The notes beneath the pieces were generated by a model. That model made no database searches. It saw only the letters and a list, made by a program, of their open reading frames with translations, and was not told the origin of the DNA. The translations under genes were made by a program, and so were the position numbers. A stretch of 64,000 nucleotides of DNA, taken from the NCBI GenBank assembly GCA_965153355.1, contig OZ231126.1, positions 16,616,001-16,680,000 on the forward strand. Direction: 5' to 3'. Shown here piece after piece: positions 15,624-23,062 of this stretch (the first letter of the stretch is position 1; the number at the start of each line of letters is the position of its first letter). Origin of the DNA: Flaccisagitta enflata. Lineage: Eukaryota; Chaetognatha; Sagittoidea; Aphragmophora.

Positions 15624-15780
15624 TTAACACAACAAGTAAAAATACAAAATGAAAGGTACATAAATTTAATTTTAGAAAATGAAATTATATAAAATTTAGA
15701 TATAAACATAAGATTAAATACTTACCACATTCCAGATTCCAATCTATCCCAAATTAGCTCTCGTTTTCCGAGGACGTGAC
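718..15780 (-). CDS. ESRP: ESRP/fusilli RNA-binding splicing regulator, partial (4 internal exons)
   Basis: Exons on the minus strand are 15780-15726 (55 nt), 15403-15296 (108 nt), 13134-12956 (179 nt) and 818-718 (101 nt). All have AG/GT borders and their phases join. The second exon encodes [20 protein letters not shown], the RNP2 side of RRM1. The third encodes GRRNGEALV and [17 protein letters not shown], the RNP1 side and the end of RRM1. The fourth encodes [12 protein letters not shown], the start of RRM2. These are diagnostic of epithelial splicing regulatory proteins and Drosophila fusilli, nuclear factors that bind GU-rich RNA and control alternative exons. The N-terminal exonuclease-like region should lie upstream of 15780 and was not found. 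The rest of RRM2, RRM3 and the C-terminus lie beyond position 1. Introns hold many repeats and TE insertions. The family call is very secure; gene extent is not. Confidence 0.93.
1992..2071. repeat. (CT)n microsatellite
   Basis: Uninterrupted CT dinucleotide run of about 80 bp in an ESRP intron, directly before the 491-bp duplication. Confidence 0.95.
2072..3053. repeat. Exact 491-bp tandem duplication ending in (CT)n
   Basis: The segment starting TGTTTCAGAGATACATTCTG at 2072 recurs at 2563 with no difference I can see over the unique part. Each unit is about 440 bp of unique sequence plus a CT run. The 61-codon open frames at 2248 and 2739 are therefore identical copies and have no recognisable protein content. 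The duplication is either very recent or an assembly artefact at the CT runs. Confidence 0.9.
3002..3080. repeat. (CT)n microsatellite
   Basis: CT run closing the second 491-bp unit. Confidence 0.9.
3350..3455. repeat. (GA)n / GTTAGAGAGA / GACA microsatellite cluster
   Basis: GA run passing into GTTAGAGAGA and then GACA repeats. The stretch 3456-4000 beyond it is unique ESRP intron with nothing recognisable. Confidence 0.9.
4004..4090 (+). mobile_element. Hairpin-GGTC family, hairpin end only
   Basis: A degenerate hairpin end (GAGCGACTCTACAACCCGC) is followed by TTTGTC and a GGTC/GGTT microsatellite. The GGCCTTGTT end is not identifiable. The arrays that follow may be its interior. Confidence 0.6.
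4115..4525. repeat. AAGTCATT-type tandem array
   Basis: Degenerate units of about 10 bp (ATTCTAAGTC, ATTTTAAGTC), more than 30 copies. Confidence 0.85.
4528..4690. repeat. AATTATAGGT array, left part
   Basis: Units such as TAATTATAGG and TCATTATAGG. The array resumes at 6148 after an interrupting insertion. The same array type recurs at 8751-9420. Confidence 0.85.
5147..5347 (-). mobile_element. Hairpin-GGTC family copy nested in the Tigger relic
   Basis: Starts AACAAGGCTGGATACACGGC (the reverse of the GGCCTTGTT end), then the conserved GGGTGGGCAGGGGCGG block. A run of GGAC/GGACC units follows, and the copy ends near GTGTCCTCGTGTCC, a degenerate hairpin. The ORFs crossing it read the GGAC array and are not genes. 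Confidence 0.75.
5479..5724 (-). pseudogene. pogo/Tigger (DDE_1) transposase C-terminal relic
   Basis: Between an in-frame stop at 5725-5727 and a stop at 5479 the minus strand reads [20 protein letters not shown] and then an acidic tail. This matches the conserved C-terminal pattern of pogo-clade transposases (AW..V...TI..CFR..G). There is no start codon and no DDE core, so this is a fragment of a dead gene. It belongs to the element at 4691-6147. Confidence 0.75.
6148..6445. repeat. AATTATAGGT array, right part
   Basis: Continuation of the array seen at 4528-4690, split by the Tigger-like insertion. Confidence 0.85.
6702..6760. repeat. (CT)n microsatellite
   Basis: CT dinucleotide run in the ESRP intron. 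Confidence 0.95.
7106..7175. repeat. (GAA)n microsatellite
   Basis: GAA triplets, about 23 copies, ending in GACGAC. Poly-Ser, poly-Phe or poly-Glu open frames across it are artefacts. Confidence 0.95.
7430..7573 (+). mobile_element. Complete short hairpin-GGTC element (144 bp)
   Basis: Preceded by TTTTTT. The hairpin end is AGTCGCATGCTACGCTACT, followed by CTACACCCTGCTTTG and GGTC/GTCC units. The conserved GCCCCTGCCCACCCGTCCGC block follows, then a third arm CGCAACT and the end GTATCCGGCCTTGTT. A partial second hairpin end follows at about 7623. Inside an ESRP intron. Confidence 0.85.
7780..7980. repeat. (TTTC)n pyrimidine tract
   Basis: Degenerate T-rich sequence passing into TTTC repeats. 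The region 7981-8700 beyond it is unique, with no gene recognised. Confidence 0.9.
8751..9470 (+). mobile_element. AATTATAGGT array ending in a hairpin-GGTC-type terminus
   Basis: Long array of about 10-bp units (TAATTATAGG, TCATTATAGG). It ends with GCACGCGACTTATAGGTG and TTGGCCTT at 9449-9470. The same terminus recurs in reverse at 58607, so the array appears to be the interior of one subfamily of the hairpin-GGTC elements. Confidence 0.65.
9863..10147. repeat. (GAAA)n microsatellite
   Basis: Imperfect GAAA run. The phenylalanine/leucine/serine ORF on the minus strand is its translation. Confidence 0.95.
10160..10710 (+). mobile_element. Hairpin-GGTC family, two nested starts and one end
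   Basis: Two successive hairpin ends occur: AGTTGCGCCATAGCACCTC near 10171 and AGATGCGCCATAGCATCTC near 10301. Each is followed by TAAGAGGCTC and GGTC-like units. A single shared end, GTATCCGGCCTTGTT, finishes at 10710. Between lies a degenerate ~20-bp array (ATAGGTCTGATAGAGCT) at 10459-10660. Confidence 0.65.
10808..10870. repeat. (CT)n microsatellite
   Basis: CT dinucleotide run. Confidence 0.95.
11527..11600. repeat. (CT)n microsatellite
   Basis: CT dinucleotide run followed by a GC-rich near-palindrome, GGGGCCGCCATGGCGGCCCC, at 11620-11639. Confidence 0.9.
11714..11960 (+). mobile_element. Hairpin-GGTC family copy
   Basis: Starts after CCTTTTT with a degenerate hairpin AGACGAGCGATCGTGACT. 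GGTC-type units follow, and it ends TTTATTCGGCCTTGTT. Internal block conservation is weak, so this copy is old. Confidence 0.65.
12524..12847 (+). mobile_element. hAT-type MITE, 324 bp, 8-bp TSD
   Basis: Terminal inverted repeats are CAGGGGTGTATATAGTT and its near-complement ending TATACACCCCTG. The flanking 8-mers are CTTTTAAA and CTTTTATA (7 of 8 match). The interior is rich in TTTGATTTTCTTCCCC and homopolymeric C/G runs. Second and third copies are at 34769-35066 and from 63750. An 8-bp duplication with CAGGGGTG ends fits the hAT superfamily. The element lies 108 bp from the ESRP 12956 donor. Confidence 0.85.
13283..13347. repeat. (GA)n-(GACA)n microsatellite
   Basis: GA run followed by GACA tetramers. 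Confidence 0.9.
13457..13653 (-). mobile_element. Hairpin-GGTC family copy
   Basis: Reverse orientation: AAAGGCAGGATAAACGGC, the arm CTAGTCGCGTGCGGGTGGGC, GACC/GACCAACC units, then GGGGTGTAGAGTCGACTAAAA. One stem arm of the terminal hairpin is reduced. Confidence 0.75.
13681..13765. repeat. (GA)n microsatellite
   Basis: GA run of about 85 bp. The stretch 13850-14580 after it is unique intron with no recognised feature. Confidence 0.95.
14588..14956 (+). mobile_element. Hairpin-GGTC copy with a TTTTTTAACA array inside
   Basis: Perfect hairpin end AGTCGCGTGCACGCGACT, then CTACACCTTGC and GGTC/GTCC units. A TTTTTTAACAT array covers 14655-14890. A degenerate arm CGCATGCGACTG follows and the end is GGGCTTGTT. 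Confidence 0.75.
15023..15152 (+). mobile_element. Complete short hairpin-GGTC element (130 bp)
   Basis: Preceded by GTTTTT. Hairpin AGTCGCAGACACGCGACT, CTACACCTTGC, GTCGGTCG, third arm CCGCGACTGG, end TTCCGGCCTTGTT. It sits 144 bp past the ESRP donor at 15296. Confidence 0.85.
15478..15621. repeat. (GT)n-(CT)n microsatellite
   Basis: GTGTGC-rich tract, then a CT run, between the 55-nt and 108-nt ESRP exons. Confidence 0.95.
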
Positions 15781-15803
15781 CTGAGTTGATAAAAAGATGA
15801 GAG

Positions 15804-15808
<5 letters not shown>

Positions 15809-15883
<75 letters not shown>

Positions 15884-15893
15884 ACACACACAC
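15809..15893. repeat. (GA)n-(CA)n microsatellite
   Basis: GA run ending in CA repeats immediately upstream (minus sense) of the ESRP 55-nt exon. From 15900 to 16500 I see no gene or named repeat. Confidence 0.95.
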
Positions 15894-16503
15894 GACTATG
15901 ACAGCGCGTCATTTGTAATTAGGAAAGCGTCGCGGCTGGATTGTTCCAGTTGAAATTTCACTTCACGATACAGCCGCTTTACTTGTGTATAGCCATGGAC
16001 GTAAAACTATGAGACTTTCCTGCGCCTTGTTTTGATCAACAAAGACTTATCAGAACAAGGCCATCACCCGGAAATCACGTGCGGCATGTGCGCTTTTGAA
16101 ATCGGTGTACCACTCAAAATTCATACCTCATAATTCATAAATTACTAAAAAAGCCTCAAAATTCTATAGCAGAAATGGAATGGACCAACCATCCAGATAT
16201 CCCAGGGTCCTGTAGAGGCCTATACACCCTATACAAAATGTAGGGGCTCGGGCTTCAGGAAGGCCCGGAGGGCCCTTCAATTATCACAGAAATGAAAAGG
16301 AAAGAAAAAGAAAAAGGGATAAAAAAGAAAAAAAGTTTTTTTCTATTTTTGTTACAGATCAAACTACTTAGTTCAACACTTGGATTTTCTTTTTCAAAAA
16401 ATTTGTACAGAGACTGAGAAGTAATCCATGTAAAAACTACAAGTGCTATTATTACAGCCGGCAATCACGCTAAAACTAGAGGGGCCCGGATTTTTGGATT
16501 GTA

Positions 16504-18960
16504 CTATCTTCGCCAAAAGAAACGCGACACCCNNNNNNNNNNCCGGCGCTGCGTTGACGTCAGCTTTTTCGATCCATAGCTGATGACTTTCTCCTTGCCG
16601 TCGACTTTCTGCGTGAGCACGTAGCCAATGGCAGATAGGGACGCGTCAGACTTGACGATGAATGGCTTGGAGAAATCAGGGTAGTTCATCACCTGATCGG
16701 ACGTCAGAATGCGCTTTAGAGTCTCGAAAGCTATTTGATGTTCGTCGTTCCAGACCCATTCCGCATCATCGTGCGTTAAGTCCGTTAAGGGCTGCGCGAT
16801 TTTGGAGTAGTCTTTGACGAATTGGCGATAGTAACCCGTTAAGCCAAGAAATGTCTTCAGCTTCTTGGAGTTGGTTGGCGGGTTCCAGGCTCTGATTTTG
16901 TCAATATTTGCAGGGTCTGGTGACATCCCGTCTTTCGACAGCAAATGCCCCAGGCAGACAACAGAGTCCTGTGCAATACTGCACTTCGCCGGATTAAGCT
17001 TGAGTCCAGCACGCTCAAGAGCTGTGAGGACTTGGTCGAGATAGAAGATGTGGTCTTCCATTGTGTTGGACGCGACGAGGATGTCGTCGAGATAACTAAG
17101 AACATGCTGCGGCGGAAGGCCTCGCAGCACGAGTTGCATGAGAGCGCAGAGGGTGCTTGGCGAATTTTTGGCACCCATTGGGGCAACCAAATATTCCAAG
17201 TGCATCGATTCCGTGGAAAATGCAAAGTACTTGCGATCCTCGGGATGCACCGGAATTTGCCAGAATCCTTTCGTCAAGTCGAGAGACGTAAAGAATTCTG
17301 GCTTGTCAAGCTTTTGCAAGGAGTCCTCGATCCGCGGGAGAGGGTACACTACCTTGTTGCACTGCTCGTTGATTTTGCGGAAGTCGGTTAAGAAGCGCCA
17401 GCCACCAAGTTTCTTTTTCGCCAGAAGGATGGGCGCCGAGAAGGGGCTGGTGCTGTGAGCGACCAAGCCATCGGCGATCATTTCGTAGGCTTGGTTATCG
17501 ATGACTTCGCGCATTTCAGGTCTTGTTCGGTAAGGAGGTACGTTGATTGGAGTCATGTCTCTATCCTTGAGATTGGCGCGGTAATGGATCAAGTGAGTTT
17601 TTCCATAGTCGCGGTCATGGCGAGAGAATGCTTTCGCATGATCAATCTCCAGAAATTGTTTGAGACGAGCTTTGTAGGGGAGAGCTCTTTTAGAAAGCTT
17701 TGTCCAATCCAATTTGAGCCTTTTTGCCCCAGGCGGGATACTCATATCCGGCGACGATGGGAGGTCAGGCTGCTGATTGGAGGGGGGAGCTGGAGGAGGA
17801 GCTGGAGGAGGATCGGGAGGAGGAGGATCTGTTGGAGGGGGGGTATCTTGAGGAGAGCAAGACGCAGCGGGACGCTTTGCCTGTGCTGAGGGGGGAGGGG
17901 GGTCACACACGATCTCCTCCAAGTCTTCGTCGTCATCGTCGTCAGCATTGGCGTTGAAATCGACGGCTTCACTATCAGCGCTGGGCGGGGCTTTAGCTTC
18001 TTCTGAAGGATCGGCTCCATAATGACAGAACATTTCGGTTCTGACTACGCGCGATGTCAAGTCGTCCTCGGTGTAGAACTTGGCGTAGCCGAGCACTCTG
18101 CCACGTTCCATTTTGATTGGATATTTATGAGCGTTGATGACTTCTGTTGGGAAGAGTCCATCTTTCACTATGCTGACGCATCGATTCGCCCACAATTCGC
18201 TGGATGCATTGTTGAATGGCTGGGTTTCGACAATGTTGGATATGCATTTTATGTCGTTGAGCATCGCTTCGACCTTGCACACCGTTTTGCTGTTTGCGGG
18301 CACCACGAAGTCTTCAAGGACCCTGTAGTAACATCCGCTGATTTCGGACGTGTCCTTGATGAGGGGGGTTGAATCGCCGTACCTTGGGAACTCTACAGTT
18401 CCTTTGTCAGGATCGAGAAAGGCACCACAGCTTGAGAACCAATCCCAGCCCAAGAAGATGTCTTGGACCAGTCCTCGAACCACACGAAAGTTTGTTGAAT
18501 GGAACCGTCCATTAATACGAAACGCAACATTCACGATCCCGAGGGTCATGACTTTGGATCCGTTGATGGCGGTGCCACGGGTGGTGAGGGGCCTGTAGGG
18601 ACGAGTTTGCAAGTGTGGAGATCGCAGGAAGAAATCTTCGGACATGGCGCTTTTCGTGCAGCCAGTGTCGCCAATGACGCGTTGTTGAATTCTACGCTTA
18701 TTCACCTTATTCACACGAATATGTACATAGAACTCGGCTTTATACCGAGGCTTCGGATCAGACGGGGGACCGCGGGAAGGTGGAGGTTTAGGAGGAGGAG
18801 ACGGAGAGGTATCGGGCGAGGAGTTGGGATTTTTGCGGGTTTTGCGGTTTTTGCGGGTTTTCGCGCGGGAAGGACGGCTATCTACAGGGCTATTTACATT
18901 CGGGGCCTCATTTTCAATTCCGACATCAACGGGCCCCGGGGCTGAGTCGGGTTCTAGTTT
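16504..18960 (-). CDS. pol: Ty3/Gypsy-type pol (protease, reverse transcriptase, RNase H start), broken by gap
   Basis: The pol frame is open from the gag end at 18960. It reads through a Pro-rich linker to a retropepsin active site of the DTG type (GDTGCTKS, near 18670). A reverse transcriptase follows with SYLDDILVAS (the catalytic DD pair) and LGLTGYYRQFVKDYS, then the start of RNase H with KSDAS, the first catalytic Asp. The frame then meets the N gap at 16542. The codons left of the gap (VSRFFWRR) are not credible pol sequence. Pol is in the -1 frame relative to gag, and the gag stop overlaps a slippery heptamer. Integrase is missing from the assembly. Confidence 0.9.
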   Translation of the reverse strand, partial: KLEPDSAPGPVDVGIENEAPNVNSPVDSRPSRAKTRKNRKTRKNPNSSPDTSPSPPPKPPPSRGPPSDPKPRYKAEFYVHIRVNKVNKRRIQQRVIGDTGCTKSAMSEDFFLRSPHLQTRPYRPLTTRGTAINGSKVMTLGIVNVAFRINGRFHSTNFRVVRGLVQDIFLGWDWFSSCGAFLDPDKGTVEFPRYGDSTPLIKDTSEISGCYYRVLEDFVVPANSKTVCKVEAMLNDIKCISNIVETQPFNNASSELWANRCVSIVKDGLFPTEVINAHKYPIKMERGRVLGYAKFYTEDDLTSRVVRTEMFCHYGADPSEEAKAPPSADSEAVDFNANADDDDDEDLEEIVCDPPPPSAQAKRPAASCSPQDTPPPTDPPPPDPPPAPPPAPPSNQQPDLPSSPDMSIPPGAKRLKLDWTKLSKRALPYKARLKQFLEIDHAKAFSRHDRDYGKTHLIHYRANLKDRDMTPINVPPYRTRPEMREVIDNQAYEMIADGLVAHSTSPFSAPILLAKKKLGGWRFLTDFRKINEQCNKVVYPLPRIEDSLQKLDKPEFFTSLDLTKGFWQIPVHPEDRKYFAFSTESMHLEYLVAPMGAKNSPSTLCALMQLVLRGLPPQHVLSYLDDILVASNTMEDHIFYLDQVLTALERAGLKLNPAKCSIAQDSVVCLGHLLSKDGMSPDPANIDKIRAWNPPTNSKKLKTFLGLTGYYRQFVKDYSKIAQPLTDLTHDDAEWVWNDEHQIAFETLKRILTSDQVMNYPDFSKPFIVKSDASLSAIGYVLTQKVDGKEKVISYGSKKLTSTQRRXXXXVSRFFWRR
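16533..16542. other. Assembly gap (10 N)
   Basis: Ten N residues interrupt the retroelement pol just inside the RNase H domain. The true missing length is unknown. The rest of RNase H, the integrase and the 3' LTR expected there are absent. Confidence 0.99.
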
Positions 18961-20237
18961 CCCCGACCATAGCCCACGGCACCCTGAGACTCCTCTTCGT
19001 TGGAGTCCTCAGAGTCCTCGTCTGCGGTTTCAATGGCCCGGTATTGGTCGTTCCGATCGGGACGATCGTTCCGACCACGGTTGCCACTGTCGCGGGTATT
19101 GCGGCGGTCGTCGCGAGGCTGGCTACGCTGATCGTTGCGGTCATCGCCGCGTTGGTTCCCATTGTCGCGGCGGTCGTCGTTGCGACGGCCAGGTTGGTTG
19201 TTGCTGCGACGGTCATCATTGCGGCGGTCATCATTGTTGCGGCGCTCACCTCTGTTGTTGCTGTTGGAGCGCGAGTTGTTAGAGCCACGGGACCAGCTGC
19301 GGTTGTTGCGAGAGCCACCCTGGTTTTGGCGACCTTGGTTGTAGCCACTGTTGTTGTTGCGTCCACAATCACCCGACGGGTAGTTGGAGCGAGAATTACT
19401 TTGGTACCCACCACTTTGGCTCCCTTGGCGTTGAGCTCTTTCAAGTGCTTCAATGCGGTCCACCAAGCGGCGGTTGGAAACTGCCAGGTTCTCCAACTGG
19501 GTGGTGATTCCAGCCATCGCAGTTTCGAGGCTGGTAGCGCGATCCGGATGCAGACTGGCGCTGGCAAAGGCGACTCCTTGTGCTGGATCACCGTCGGTCG
19601 CTTCGCCATCGTCGTCGGCGGTGGATAGCTGGTAGCGGAGTGCGACCTCCTTTGCCATTTCCAGCGTACGATTGTTGGCCGGGCAACCCATGTCGATGAT
19701 TCGACGCATCGGCTTTTTGAAGGCGTTGCGGAAGCGGAAGAAGTACTCCCGCGTTTTGAACTCATCCGGCATCTCTTTGTCGTACCGGTTGACGGCTTGG
19801 ACAACACGAGCGGCCAGATTGTGGAACGACTCCTTGCCGTCCCACTTGATGGTGGTGTACTTAGCCTGCCACTTGTAGCGTTCTTGGGGATCAATGAAGA
19901 GCCCAATGAGTTCTTCCTTAAGATCGGGCCAGACCGTGCTCGTCGCTTGGAGGTAGGTCACGTAGGCTGAGGAATGCAGTTTCAGAGGTAGCCACTCCAA
20001 GAAGAGGCTGCGGAGAGTTGGAGTGTCACGCACGTTGGTGGCCAACTTAACTGCCTTTTCAAAAAGTTCCACCCATTGTTCGAAGTCATCTTGACTGGCG
20101 TTGAAATCCCGTACATTGATGCTTGATGCACCTCTTTCCAATCGTGACGGGAAGGCAGGGGCGGCTGCGGCGGCGGCCCTAAGGGGGTCGTTGGGATCCA
20201 TTGCATCATTAGCGCCGTTAGCACCTTGACCTAGCAT
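18954..20237 (-). CDS. gag: Ty3/Gypsy-type gag, 427 aa, no zinc knuckle
   Basis: The ATG at 20237 opens a 427-residue protein. It has a capsid-like region (DDFEQWVELFEKAV at about residue 50; FHNLAARVVQAVNRYDKEMP at about 140). A predicted coiled segment (LENLAVSNRRLVDRIEALE) lies near residue 255. The C-terminus, roughly residues 280-400, is Asn/Arg/Asp/Gly-rich. No CX2CX4HX4C motif is visible, so nucleic-acid binding presumably uses the basic low-complexity tail. Stop TAG at 18956-18954. Followed by pol in the -1 frame. Family call from capsid-like layout and position; confident. Confidence 0.88.
   Translation of the reverse strand: MLGQGANGANDAMDPNDPLRAAAAAAPAFPSRLERGASSINVRDFNASQDDFEQWVELFEKAVKLATNVRDTPTLRSLFLEWLPLKLHSSAYVTYLQATSTVWPDLKEELIGLFIDPQERYKWQAKYTTIKWDGKESFHNLAARVVQAVNRYDKEMPDEFKTREYFFRFRNAFKKPMRRIIDMGCPANNRTLEMAKEVALRYQLSTADDDGEATDGDPAQGVAFASASLHPDRATSLETAMAGITTQLENLAVSNRRLVDRIEALERAQRQGSQSGGYQSNSRSNYPSGDCGRNNNSGYNQGRQNQGGSRNNRSWSRGSNNSRSNSNNRGERRNNDDRRNDDRRSNNQPGRRNDDRRDNGNQRGDDRNDQRSQPRDDRRNTRDSGNRGRNDRPDRNDQYRAIETADEDSEDSNEEESQGAVGYGRGN
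18957..18963 (-). promoter_or_regulatory. Programmed -1 frameshift heptamer at gag/pol junction
   Basis: On the minus strand the zero-frame codons are CGG GGA AAC TAG, so the heptamer G GGA AAC (type X XXY YYZ) directly precedes the gag stop. Slipping back one base yields GGG AAA and enters the pol frame, which is open from there. Six bases downstream a stem can form (CCGAC with GTCGG) enclosing a CCCCGGGG palindrome, as expected for a stimulatory structure. Confidence 0.8.
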
Positions 20238-20388
20238 TTTGCTGTGTTGGATGTGCGAAAATTACAAAAGATTTCACCGAGGATATCACACAAACCGTTC
20301 GAATGAAAGGGGATCCAGACTGAGCTTGGGCCGTCTCAGTTACTGAATAATGGGGGGGGAAAAGGTTTGACAAAAATACTCGGCGGAT

Positions 20389-20700
20389 TTAAGCGAGGGA
20401 GAAGAGGCTACGCAAGCCACGTAGCGCGCTGTTGTCGGATTCCACAACGTAGTCACAGTAGTTAAGCAAATTCGAATTGGCTCGAACGGCGTATCTGAGA
20501 GCTCGCACTTCCAATTCAGTAGTAGACCACTGTTGACGCTGTTGCTGGGTTAGAGTTTTAGAACCAAACGAAACAATGCGTTCCTCTCCTTCGATTCTGG
20601 CGGTCAACACAAAGCTGAAGGCGGTGCGGGTGGTGTGAATTTTGACAATTACTGGGAAGGCACTGGGCATGGCCCTTGGGTTGATGTTTTGGCGTGACAT
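20389..20700 (-). CDS. RNase H-like ORF upstream of gag, first catalytic Asp missing
   Basis: ATG at 20700 (a GTG at 20733 extends it), stop at 20389; about 103 aa. It resembles the RNase H of the neighbouring pol: FVLTARIEGEERIVSFGSKT here against YVLTQKVDGKEKVISYGSKK in pol. It continues into the RNase H features WSTTELE (catalytic Glu) and ESDNSALRGL (second Asp). The expected DAS with the first catalytic Asp reads HTT, so activity is unlikely. It lies 150 bp upstream of gag on the same strand. It could be an accessory ORF of the element, a captured pol fragment, or residue of a second copy. Confidence 0.65.
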   Translation of the reverse strand: MSRQNINPRAMPSAFPVIVKIHTTRTAFSFVLTARIEGEERIVSFGSKTLTQQQRQQWSTTELEVRALRYAVRANSNLLNYCDYVVESDNSALRGLRSLFSLA

Positions 20701-20852
20701 ATTGATGACGAAAGAGTCCGATTTAGATTTCACTATTCGATGTTACGAAACCAATTACACAAAAAGGCGGAAGGCTGTCGGGATAAAGACACACGCGGAA
20801 AGGCACAATGGTGATGCGTGGTTACAATGGCAAAGATTACTTACGACGTAGT

Positions 20853-20981
20853 TCACAGCCAGTTTTCCATCGCCATCTTCTTGGTTTCTTTGGACTTCTT
20901 CTTTTCGCCTTTTTCGTATGCAGCTTTGACGGCTTCTTTAAACGCTTTGCGCCATTCTTCGAAGTCGTCTTTTCCGTCCAT
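20853..20981 (-). CDS. Small lysine-rich ORF (42 aa) upstream of gag
   Basis: ATG at 20981, stop at 20853. Sequence begins MDGKDDFEEWRKAFKEAVKA and is amphipathic, Lys/Glu-rich, ending AMENWL. No homology recognised. A consensus splice donor (GTC/GTAAGT) lies 12 bp after the stop. It is upstream of the RNase H-like ORF on the same strand and may be part of the retroelement leader. Confidence 0.35.
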   Translation of the reverse strand: MDGKDDFEEWRKAFKEAVKAAYEKGEKKKSKETKKMAMENWL

Positions 20982-22200
20982 TGTTAATAAGCTGCCTTAC
21001 CTCTAGATTGCACTTGTGGAGGTATCGTGAATAGACGGAATTGTCGTGATAATTAGAAAAAGTGGGGTTTATGCGTCATTGAATAAGGGGGGGATCGTCA
21101 TAAAATGTCCGTAAGAACGGGTCGAATGAGAAGCTAAATTCTGTTAGAGAAAAACGTGGCTTTAAATGATGATACGGTATGCCAGTCTCATCGCCAAAAG
21201 AGAAAGAGGAAGAACAGATGGGTAGCAATTCCAAAGAGGGGGCTTACAGACCGTGGGCTGATCCGACTACTTCGGCCTGTCAGACACTGTCAACCTAGCA
21301 ACAATGCCCTTTCTCTTCGTCGGGAGAGCACTAAACAGCAGAAAGCAAGTCCAGACTGTGGAAAGCTGGGAAAGGGGGAGAGCCTAGGATCGAGGGGGGG
21401 GCAGTCCGTGAATGCAGAGGCAGGCTTACACACTCGAACTGGACATCTGCTGCCACGAACAATGAAGTTCCCAGATGTGCGCGACACAACCGAAGGGGGA
21501 GGAGGGGAAACTGGGATCAGAGGAATATGCGGGGGGAGTGGGACCACAACCACGTCACTTCCAACACAGTTTCCACACCAGCCTTCGGGACGAAAACTGG
21601 AGTGAAAGGAAGACTGTCCAAACAGCTGGGCAGAGGGGACCAAACGGGGGGTTGGGACAGCTGTTGAACACCCAAGTAGTGATCCTGCTGACAGCACCCT
21701 CAGAACCAATCTAAAGTTGAGACCGGCGGGGCAGTACCTACAAAGAGGGGTAGGGACTTACAGGATGGGGGGCCACTCAAGGGGTAAGAGAGGCGATGCA
21801 CCAATATAAGTGGCTATTCTGGGAGGATTAGCAACTTACGTGAATGCATGAGTCCTTGGCATTCTGTATCATCGGCGGGCTTATCGTCATTAGTTCTATG
21901 CCCATGCTAGAGTCAATTCAGTATAAGTGTCTGTCATCTAGAGAGGCAAATAGAACAGGCTATGATTATATGCACGGACGATAGTTAGTATAGTTAGGAT
22001 GGATACTTAGTAGGATCATGCAGTTATTAGATTATCCGTATATCATTAAAGCCACTAATGCTAGGCTGAATCTATAACTGAAGATAGCAAAAGGGAATGA
22101 AGGCATGCAAAGTAATATGCGTGGCATGCTAAATAATATCAAGCGTGAATGATTAGAAGCATGAAAAGCCATTACAGGGAAGCAGCTAATAGCGGGATTA
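20982..22200 (-). other. Probable 5' leader/LTR region of the Gypsy element (undetermined)
   Basis: No ORF with recognisable content. Because the other LTR is absent (assembly gap), I cannot define an LTR by comparison and saw no convincing primer-binding site. Confidence 0.3.
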
Positions 22201-22216
22201 AGCATGCACAAAATGT

Positions 22217-22990
22217 ACTCCTACACCATCTTTCTGCCTTTCCATCTTTCTGCCTTTCCATCTTTCTGCCTTTCCATCTTTCTGCCTTTCTATAATTCTG
22301 CCTTTCTATCTTTCTGCCTTTCCATCTTTCTGCCTTTCCATCTTTCTGCCTTTCCATCTTTCTGCCTTTCTATCTTTCTGCCTTTCTATCTTTCTGCCTT
22401 TCTATCTTTCTGCCTTTCTATCTTTCTGTCTTTCTATCTTTCTGTCTTTCTATCTTTCTGTCTTTCTATCTTTCTGTCTTTCTATCTTTCTATCTGTCTT
22501 TCTATCTTTCTATCTGTCTTTCTATCTCTGCCTTTCTATCTTTCTGCCTTTCTATCTTTCTATCTTTCTGCCTTTCTATCTTTCTGCCTTTCTATCTTTC
22601 TGCCTTTCTATCTTTCTGCCTTTCTATCTTTCTGTCTTTCTTACTTTGTCCTTTAGTTTTTCAACTTTCATGCCATTCCATTTTTCTTCTGCCTTTTTAT
22701 TTTTCTGCCTTTTCCGCACATTTCTGCATCCCACATCCTTCTGCCTTTGTTTTTCTACCTTAATCTCTATTTCTATCTGCCTTTCTATCTATCTGCCTTT
22801 CTATCTGCCTTTCTATCTTTCTGCCTTTCTATCTTTCTGCCTTTCTATCTTTCTGCCTTTCTATCTTTCTGCCTTTTGTTTCTGTGATCAGCCTTTCTAT
22901 CGTTCTGCCTTTCTATCTTTCTGCCTATCTTCCTTTGTTCTATAATTTTTCATGGCATTCCATTTTTCTGCCTTTCCCGCATCTTTCTGC
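22217..22990. repeat. CTTTCTATCTTTCTGC pyrimidine array
   Basis: About 45 copies of a 16-bp unit with point variants. The Phe/Leu/Ser ORFs in it are array translations. Confidence 0.95.
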
Positions 22991-23062
22991 TTCTCCATCT
23001 GACTATCTCTTCATCGGAGGCTGTAGTTGTTTGGTCGTTAATTTGCCTCGATTCTTGGCTAG

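Noticed and set aside
18926-19906. 326-aa Thr/Ala-rich minus ORF
   Set aside because: Shadow frame of gag created by its Asn/Arg/Asp-rich repeat region.
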